12,581 bases of DNA from UBA1081 sp045658165 (GTDB taxonomy: Bacteria; Bacillota; Clostridia; Oscillospirales; Acutalibacteraceae). Of the stretch, positions 8,005 to 12,581 are shown piece by piece. The first letter of the stretch is position 1, and the number at the start of each line of letters is the position of its first letter. A program made the translations under genes and the position numbers. The notes under the pieces are model-generated. The model was given only the letters and a program-made list of their open reading frames with translations, was not told the DNA's origin and ran no database searches. Location: positions 1 through 12,581 of the forward strand of contig JAZOUN010000088.1 of assembly GCA_045658165.1 (NCBI GenBank). Direction: 5' to 3'.

Positions 8005-8033
8005 ATTATATTATTTTAAAAATCCGTTGTCAA
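8005..8033 (-). promoter_or_regulatory. Consensus sigma-A promoter of the ceramidase-like gene
   Basis: On the minus strand, perfect TTGACA (8033-8028), a 17-base spacer and perfect TATAAT (8010-8005). Start of transcription is expected near 7998, giving a leader of about 22 bases to ATG 7975. It lies wholly in the 66-base gap after the dockerin gene. Confidence 0.85.
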
Positions 8034-8041
8034 TAGAAATA

Positions 8042-11000
8042 TCATTCAAGACCTGCACTGATTCGAAGAACTGTTCTCGCATCCGATGCTGTAATATGAC
8101 CGTCACCGTTCATATCTGCAACTTCATGCTGATTTTTTGTAAGAAGTTCAATTTCGGAAGAACCTCTGAGAATAATTCTTGCGTCTGATGCTGTTATCTG
8201 ACCGTCAAAGTTGACGTCACCCATATTTGTAAGGTCTTTTCTTATTGAGAAACTGTCGACTTTCTTTGCTGAATTTCCGTCAAGCATGTAGGTTGTAAGG
8301 TAAAGTATATCACCGTGAATTTCAATTGCAGAGAACATCGGCAGATCGGGATTGATCTGTTTACCTGACTGCGCAAACAGTTTTGAAACATCGTAAGTTT
8401 CAGCTTTATCCGTACTTCTTACACCGGATGAACCGAGAGAAGTATAAAGTGTACCCGAGGGCTTTATAACTGTTTTGTAGTGCATATTTTCATTGATTAT
8501 ATGAGGGTATGCCACCTGAGGAAGGTCAGAAACAAGATTGTCGTACATTCCGTCAGTTCTGTAATACACACCGTCACTTCCGCTGAAAACAAGGTCAATA
8601 TCGTATGCATCCATAAGATCTGACATCTGATTCATATATGCCGAATATGTGCTCTTCTGTGAAAAATCACCGTTTGTATAAACAGGATTATGAACAGCCA
8701 CAAACTTCCACTTTGCTTTTGCGTTTGCCATGTCTCTTCTGAGCCATTCAAGCTGTTCTTCCTTAAGAGTACCGTCTTCGTTCACATAATTGGAGTCGAG
8801 CACCGTAACATGAATATTATTGTACTCAAAAGAGTAGTAAACGCCTTCCTGATCTTCGCTGAGAACATTGCCTATTGCAAAGTTGTTCTTTATTGTTGCA
8901 ACAGTATCGTTACTGCCTGCAACGGGAACGATGTATGAAGAAACAAGATGCTTTGAAACACCTTCAAGCAGAGCACTCCACTGATTGAGTTCGTTATTAT
9001 TGTCAACATAATTACCTGTATGCAGAATAAAATCGTTTTCAGGATAAAGGTAATCCGCGCAGCCGAGAATATTTTCAAAAACCTTGAAATCAGACAATGT
9101 ACTGCCCATGGAATCGGAAACATGAATAAATGAAACTTTATTTTCATCCGATGCTGTGGAAACAGTAAGAGTTTCACTCCACCAGCCCTTTGAGCTGTCA
9201 CCGACTCTGAAATAATATGTTTTTCCGGCTTCAAGACCTGTCAGTTTCATTCTGTGGCACTTGAACTGATTTATTTTTTCACCCAATTTGACAAAACCGA
9301 GGTCAAGAACAACAGAAGTTCTTTCAAGATTCTCACCTGAGGTAACAATTGATACACCGTCAACACCGATAAAGTGTTTGCCGTAGAAAACACTGTCCTC
9401 TTCGCTGTAAATTTCGATATCACTGCCGGTTACGGTTGATTTTGTATACCATGTGATATAAGCCTGGGAAGAAGTGTCGTTACCGGGTGTGATTGTAATC
9501 ATTGAAGGCAGTCTGTAATTTTCTTTTGTTGCAAAATATGCAATATCATTAAGACCGTCGTACTCAACGTTATAGTCACCCTTGACAACAGGATCGGCAT
9601 CTGTCACATAACTGCCGATAATCTGAGAAAGCTGACTGCAAATAGCGTCTTTCTGTTCCTGAGTGTAATATGACTCTATAAAATAATCAAGAACTTCGTC
9701 AATTGATTTTCCGTAAGCGCCGAGGTTGCCTATGCCCGATTTGAGCATATAGTTGATTGCACCCGTAACGCTGGAATCACCGCCGTTCATCTGCAGGAAC
9801 CATTTGAATGCCATCTGCAGATATGAACCCAATGAACCTTCCGAATCATCAAATGAGAGAAGATACTGAGGTTTCATTTCTATTTTTGAGAAAATATCAC
9901 CGAAAACAAGGTCACGTATAAGAGTTTTTGTAAGAACACGTGCCAGTTCTTTCATAAGTTCACCGGACTCCATACCGGCAAGCACATCGTTTACAAATTT
10001 ATCTGAAGATGCATCTTCGTTACCGCATTTTGAATAAATGATTGCAGAGAAAATGAAATCTCCCAATGTGCCGTCTCTTTTTGAACTGCCGATACCGTAT
10101 GTTTCAAGGAATGCAGTGCATTTTTCTGATGAAACAGGTGTATCAAAAACAGTTTTCAGTCTCTTGTAACAGATATCTGCGAGAGTGTCATCATCCTGCA
10201 GGAATGCTGACTGCATCTGCTCAAAAATATCCTCAAGAAGATTCATAATATTTGATGCGTCAAAAACAACGATCAGATCAAGAATGTTGATACCGCCGCC
10301 GATGAGTTCATTTATATAATCTGTGAGGGAAATGCCGTACTGAGCGTAAACAAAAGTCTGGAGTTTTCCGTTTTTCTCAATACCGGGAATGAGAATACTG
10401 CCGACGTAGTTTTTGATTATGTCTGCACAGTATCTTGCAAGGTCATAATTTGCATACTGAATTTTGAGAGATGCGTTTTCTCTGTAAGGCTTTGTGAATT
10501 CACTGCCGTCACGGGCAACGATATTCTTTACTTCATCCGCATCAACAACATCAAAAAATCCCTTTGCACCGTTAAATGATGCAACTCTGAATGTGTTGGG
10601 GAAACTTACAAGTCCGGCTGACTGAACATCATAAATTACATTTCCGTTATCTGAAACGATTGCAGAAATATCATTTTTACGTGTGCCTGATGTAAAAATG
10701 TAGTGCATACCTGCATCTGCAAGAGTGTTTGCAAGTTCATCTGCATTTATGATAACATCCGCAGTGCCTGTAAGGTCTGCAGAAACAAGACTCCATGAAC
10801 TCATACCTATAACGGTCTGACCTTCAAGTCGGGCAACTGTACACTCAGTTTTTATCCACTGCATAAGTTTATCTGAAATTCTGCCCGAAACCTTTGTGTA
10901 TCCGTTTGCATATTCGTAATATGACGCATCAATTACGATAAGACGGTAGTCACCGATTTCGACCGAATATGAAAGACCTGCATTTGTGGAATCGTTCACT

Positions 11001-11551
11001 TTATATGTGCTTGAAGCAATATCAAAACCGAGATTCTTATAAAGTGTCTTATAGCTGTTTGCCGTAGCGGGAGTCACATATTCCCTCTTACCGTTCATAA
11101 AAGAAGAAGCAGAACTGCTGTTTACATCATCTGCACCGTTACAGACAATAATGTTTACACCTGTTTCCTCTTCAATAGCTTCAAGTTTTGCGGCAATTTC
11201 CACATGGTTGCTGTACTCACCGCTGTATGTAAGAGGTCCGTTGATAAGAAGGTATTCAAGATTCTCATTTTCTACCCTGCTTTTCACTGCCTCAAGAGAA
11301 GAATCAAGCAAACTGTCAAGCTGTTCGTACTGGAGTCCGTTTGCAGCGGCATCAAGCAGAAAAGCCTCGTTATATCCTCCTCTGTTTGCTGCGGAAACAT
11401 AAGAAATTCCCGATATTACTGCAAGATCAAGCTCAGAATCCTTTTCACCTGCGGCAAAAACCTGAGACGGAATCATTGTTAAAAGCATAACTGCCGAAAG
11501 TATAACAGAAATGAATCTGATACAAGATTTTCCCTTGTATGACTTCATCAT
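8042..11551 (-). CDS. Secreted dockerin protein with two degenerate metallophosphoesterase domains
   Basis: 1169 residues, numbered from ATG 11551. ATG 11548 has better spacing (7 versus 4 bases) from GGAGG at 11556-11560. The signal peptide is cleaved probably after VFA at 33. Domains: calcineurin-like phosphoesterase fold at about 41-325; mostly helical region with no recognised match at about 340-670; purple-acid-phosphatase-type Fn3-like domain at about 680-800 (LPSMITITPG...GLEAGKTYYFRVGDSSKGWWSE); second phosphoesterase fold at about 805-1000; and a two-repeat type I dockerin at about 1111-1169. Metal-ligand motifs are mostly substituted in both folds. N-terminal: SGIS for SDxH (48-50), NGPLT for SGDLT, NGAD for GNHD (138-141), MSSW for MHH (250-253), TSGTR for TGHxH (287-291). 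C-terminal: HTGNYVD for HTGDLVD, GSND for GNHE (879-882), GSDGVY for GHDHVY (991-996); Asp813 and His954 remain. Family placement is secure; lack of catalysis is inferred. Likely role: non-enzymatic binding or structural part of a surface or secreted complex. Confidence 0.9.
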   Translation of the reverse strand: MMKSYKGKSCIRFISVILSAVMLLTMIPSQVFAAGEKDSELDLAVISGISYVSAANRGGYNEAFLLDAAANGLQYEQLDSLLDSSLEAVKSRVENENLEYLLINGPLTYSGEYSNHVEIAAKLEAIEEETGVNIIVCNGADDVNSSSASSFMNGKREYVTPATANSYKTLYKNLGFDIASSTYKVNDSTNAGLSYSVEIGDYRLIVIDASYYEYANGYTKVSGRISDKLMQWIKTECTVARLEGQTVIGMSSWSLVSADLTGTADVIINADELANTLADAGMHYIFTSGTRKNDISAIVSDNGNVIYDVQSAGLVSFPNTFRVASFNGAKGFFDVVDADEVKNIVARDGSEFTKPYRENASLKIQYANYDLARYCADIIKNYVGSILIPGIEKNGKLQTFVYAQYGISLTDYINELIGGGINILDLIVVFDASNIMNLLEDIFEQMQSAFLQDDDTLADICYKRLKTVFDTPVSSEKCTAFLETYGIGSSKRDGTLGDFIFSAIIYSKCGNEDASSDKFVNDVLAGMESGELMKELARVLTKTLIRDLVFGDIFSKIEMKPQYLLSFDDSEGSLGSYLQMAFKWFLQMNGGDSSVTGAINYMLKSGIGNLGAYGKSIDEVLDYFIESYYTQEQKDAICSQLSQIIGSYVTDADPVVKGDYNVEYDGLNDIAYFATKENYRLPSMITITPGNDTSSQAYITWYTKSTVTGSDIEIYSEEDSVFYGKHFIGVDGVSIVTSGENLERTSVVLDLGFVKLGEKINQFKCHRMKLTGLEAGKTYYFRVGDSSKGWWSETLTVSTASDENKVSFIHVSDSMGSTLSDFKVFENILGCADYLYPENDFILHTGNYVDNNNELNQWSALLEGVSKHLVSSYIVPVAGSNDTVATIKNNFAIGNVLSEDQEGVYYSFEYNNIHVTVLDSNYVNEDGTLKEEQLEWLRRDMANAKAKWKFVAVHNPVYTNGDFSQKSTYSAYMNQMSDLMDAYDIDLVFSGSDGVYYRTDGMYDNLVSDLPQVAYPHIINENMHYKTVIKPSGTLYTSLGSSGVRSTDKAETYDVSKLFAQSGKQINPDLPMFSAIEIHGDILYLTTYMLDGNSAKKVDSFSIRKDLTNMGDVNFDGQITASDARIILRGSSEIELLTKNQHEVADMNGDGHITASDARTVLRISAGLE
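8045..8221 (-). other. Type I dockerin module (two calcium-binding repeats)
   Basis: Two F-hand repeats at the extreme C-terminus of the large secreted protein: GDVNFDGQITASDARIILRG and, after a short linker, ADMNGDGHITASDARTVLRI. Each has the D-x-N-x-D-G-x(5)-D calcium loop. The near-identical ITASDAR cores make the two DNA segments similar as well. Dockerins bind cohesins on scaffold proteins; no cohesin or scaffoldin is in this window, so the partner is unknown. Confidence 0.93.
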
Positions 11552-11586
11552 ATTTCCTCCTAAAAAAGAAATTTATAATCCAATTT

Positions 11587-11616
11587 ATTATAACGCATTT
11601 TATATATAAAAGTAAA
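11587..11616 (-). promoter_or_regulatory. Promoter of the dockerin protein gene
   Basis: Minus strand: -35 TTTACT (11616-11611, 4 of 6), an 18-base spacer, perfect -10 TATAAT (11592-11587). Expected start near 11580 leaves a leader of about 30 bases that includes the GGAGG ribosome-binding site at 11560-11556. The weaker -35 compared with the other promoters here fits an activator or other control. Confidence 0.7.
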
Positions 11617-11640
11617 GAAGAATTGAACAATTTCCTGAGT

Positions 11641-11672
11641 TTTGCAATCAATTTTTCCGACAATATTGCAAA
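11641..11672. promoter_or_regulatory. Inverted repeat midway between divergent promoters (candidate operator)
   Basis: TTTGCAAT at 11641-11648 and its exact reverse complement ATTGCAAA at 11665-11672, separated by 16 bases. Its centre (11656.5) is almost exactly midway between the outer edges of the two divergent -35 boxes (11616 and 11698). No T tract follows as in a terminator. Binding of a dimeric regulator is inference; an 8-bp AT-rich repeat can occur by chance. Confidence 0.4.
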
Positions 11673-11697
11673 TTTTTGAATTTATTTTACATACAAT

Positions 11698-11726
11698 TTG
11701 ACAATGCCTTAATATTTTGATATAAT
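11698..11726 (+). promoter_or_regulatory. Consensus sigma-A promoter of the inhibitor-like gene
   Basis: Perfect TTGACA at 11698-11703, a 17-base spacer and perfect TATAAT at 11721-11726. Expected start near 11733 gives a leader of about 26 bases to ATG 11759. Confidence 0.87.
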
Positions 11727-11758
11727 TAAAATAAAGAAATCAGGAAAAGGTACATGTT

Positions 11759-12172
11759 ATGGCTGAAATTTTTGTCTTTTTACAAAAACTCATTGCATTC
11801 ATTGCTGCTATATTCGGTATTTTCGGAATCAATCAGAATACTGCAACCGTAGAACTGTATGCAAACCCTGCATCAGGCTACACATGGGAATACAGCATAG
11901 ATAATGAAGATGTTCTTTTATTAATATCAAACAACTATAAACCGGATATTTCATCAATCGAATCAGGCGGCGGCGGAAAACAGCAGTTCACATTTGAAGC
12001 TATTTCAGAGGGTACGGCAAATGTAACATTCAGATATGTCAGCCGTACAAACGGTTCTGTTGCATCAGGTTACATATACACATACAAAGTCAACAGCTCA
12101 GGCAAACTCGAACTGGTTGAAAAAAATAAAATCAACTATACCGCACACGGTATTGAATTGATTCTTGAATAG
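11759..12172 (+). CDS. Chagasin-like (inhibitor family I42) protein with N-terminal membrane segment
   Basis: 137 residues. ATG 11759 is preceded by AAAAGG at 11745-11750, 8 bases away, and by a consensus promoter. Residues 4-24 are almost wholly hydrophobic and should be a signal anchor or uncleaved signal, although the very N-terminus is acidic (Glu3) rather than basic. Residues about 28-112 resemble chagasin-type inhibitors of papain-family cysteine peptidases. NPASGYTWEY at 36-45 matches the NPTTGYxW loop, and GGGGKQQFTFEA at 70-81 matches the GxGG loop and following strand. FRYVSR at 91-96 stands where the third loop begins, but the usual RPW reads RTN. Two of three peptidase-contact loops are thus kept. 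A role shielding the cell or its secreted proteins from proteolysis is inference; no cysteine peptidase gene is in the window. It stands alone, transcribed away from the dockerin gene. Confidence 0.75.
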   Translation: MAEIFVFLQKLIAFIAAIFGIFGINQNTATVELYANPASGYTWEYSIDNEDVLLLISNNYKPDISSIESGGGGKQQFTFEAISEGTANVTFRYVSRTNGSVASGYIYTYKVNSSGKLELVEKNKINYTAHGIELILE

Positions 12173-12187
12173 AAAAGCAAAATAAAA

Positions 12188-12215
12188 AAAACCATCTGTT
12201 CACACAGATGGTTTT
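12188..12215. terminator. Bidirectional terminator between the inhibitor-like gene and rplL
   Basis: A perfect 11-bp stem, AAAACCATCTG at 12188-12198 and CAGATGGTTTT at 12205-12215, with a 6-base loop. On the minus strand the stem runs into a long T tract (the complement of 12184-12191), fitting the highly expressed rplL. On the plus strand it ends in TTTTCTTTG and can stop the inhibitor-like transcript. Confidence 0.9.
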
Positions 12216-12235
12216 CTTTGTATGTCAAACTGAAA

Positions 12236-12581
12236 TTACTTAAGTTCAACCTTTGCGCCAGCTTCTTCAAGCTTAGCCTTGATGTCTTCAGCTTCTTCCT
12301 TAGAAACAGCTTCCTTAAGAGCCTTGGGAGCGCCTTCAACAACAGCCTTAGCTTCACCGAGGCCGAGACCTGTGATTTCACGAACTACCTTGATAACCTT
12401 GATCTTAGCAGCTGCGTCGAAACCTGCAAGGATAACGTCGAATTCTGTCTTTTCTTCAGCAGCTTCTGCAGGGCCTGCAGCAACAGCTACAGCTACGGGA
12501 GCAGCAGCGCTAACGCCGAATCTTTCTTCTACTTCTTTAACAAGTTCTGAGAGTTCAAGAACTGAGAGCTCAGCAACTTCA
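12236..12581 (-). CDS. rplL: Ribosomal protein L7/L12, 3' part (5' end outside window)
   Basis: Stalk protein of the large ribosomal subunit that recruits translation GTPases. The frame reads from 12580 down to the TAA at 12238-12236: 114 residues, with about 12 N-terminal residues missing beyond the edge. Visible: the N-terminal dimerisation helices (VAELSVLELSELVKEVEERF), the Ala/Pro/Val-rich hinge (SAAAPVAVAVAAGPAEAAEE), and the globular C-terminal domain (EFDVILAGFDAAAKIKVIK, then REITGLGLGEAKAVVEGAPK) ending EEAGAKVELK. Codon use is strongly biased (GCT, GTT, AAG), as expected of a highly expressed gene. It normally follows rplJ; that gene would be outside the window to the right. Confidence 0.97.
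   Translation of the reverse strand, partial: EVAELSVLELSELVKEVEERFGVSAAAPVAVAVAAGPAEAAEEKTEFDVILAGFDAAAKIKVIKVVREITGLGLGEAKAVVEGAPKALKEAVSKEEAEDIKAKLEEAGAKVELK

Noticed and set aside
8045..8221. Short direct DNA repeats as a possible array or mobile-element end
   Set aside because: They are the two copies of the dockerin calcium loop, fully explained by the protein.
8042..11551. Frameshift or sequencing error as the cause of the altered phosphoesterase motifs
   Set aside because: The frame is continuous and residues on both sides of each motif stay family-like; the changes are scattered replacements, not a shifted stretch.
11445..11663. Minus-strand open frame spanning the promoter and start of the dockerin gene
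   Set aside because: It overlaps the signal peptide region in another frame, crosses the promoter, and has no recognisable protein features.
12218..12550. Open frame on the plus strand across the right edge
   Set aside because: It is the antisense shadow of rplL, whose minus-strand protein is unmistakable.

Overview
The window looks like a chromosomal segment of a low-to-moderate GC Gram-positive anaerobe of the class Clostridia, most likely a Ruminococcus/Oscillospiraceae-type gut bacterium. The support is the rny-ymdB gene pair typical of Firmicutes, strong Shine-Dalgarno sites, sigma-A promoters of TTGACA-N17-TATAAT type, and a large secreted protein ending in a type I dockerin, the anchoring module of cellulosome-type complexes. 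This placement is an inference from gene content; no 16S or other marker is present.

Layout. Plus strand, 1-6321: the 3' part of rny (RNase Y) and its terminator; ymdB (phosphodiesterase) with its own promoter; a family 5 solute-binding lipoprotein overlapping the end of ymdB; a terminator; then an 851-residue protein fusing an alpha/beta hydrolase to an acyl-CoA-synthetase-like (ANL) enzyme. A bidirectional hairpin at 6324-6359 separates this from a minus-strand pair: a secreted neutral-ceramidase-like hydrolase (6374-7975), preceded in transcription order by a very large secreted dockerin protein (8042-11551). A 207-bp divergent promoter region follows, then a plus-strand membrane-anchored or exported chagasin-like (I42) cysteine-peptidase inhibitor candidate (11759-12172). 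A second bidirectional hairpin separates that from the 3' part of rplL (ribosomal protein L7/L12) on the minus strand, cut by the window edge.

Most unusual content. The 1169-residue dockerin protein has two metallophosphoesterase-like folds, one at the N-terminus and one after a purple-acid-phosphatase-type beta domain. In both, the normal metal-ligand motifs are recognisable in position but largely replaced (GNHD becomes NGAD and GSND, GHxH becomes SGTR and GSDG, GD becomes GP and GN). It reads as a secreted tandem pseudo-phosphatase that keeps the scaffold and a complex-docking module. It sits upstream of, and possibly is co-transcribed with, a Zn-hydrolase of the ceramidase family that keeps its Zn ligands but has a changed nucleophile loop. 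It is transcribed divergently from the inhibitor gene, and an 8-bp perfect inverted repeat lies almost exactly midway between the two -35 boxes. Together 6374-12172 looks like a small cell-surface or secreted module; its function is not known from the sequence.

No stretch over 300 bases lacks a gene. No tRNA, rRNA, CRISPR array, insertion sequence or phage gene was seen.
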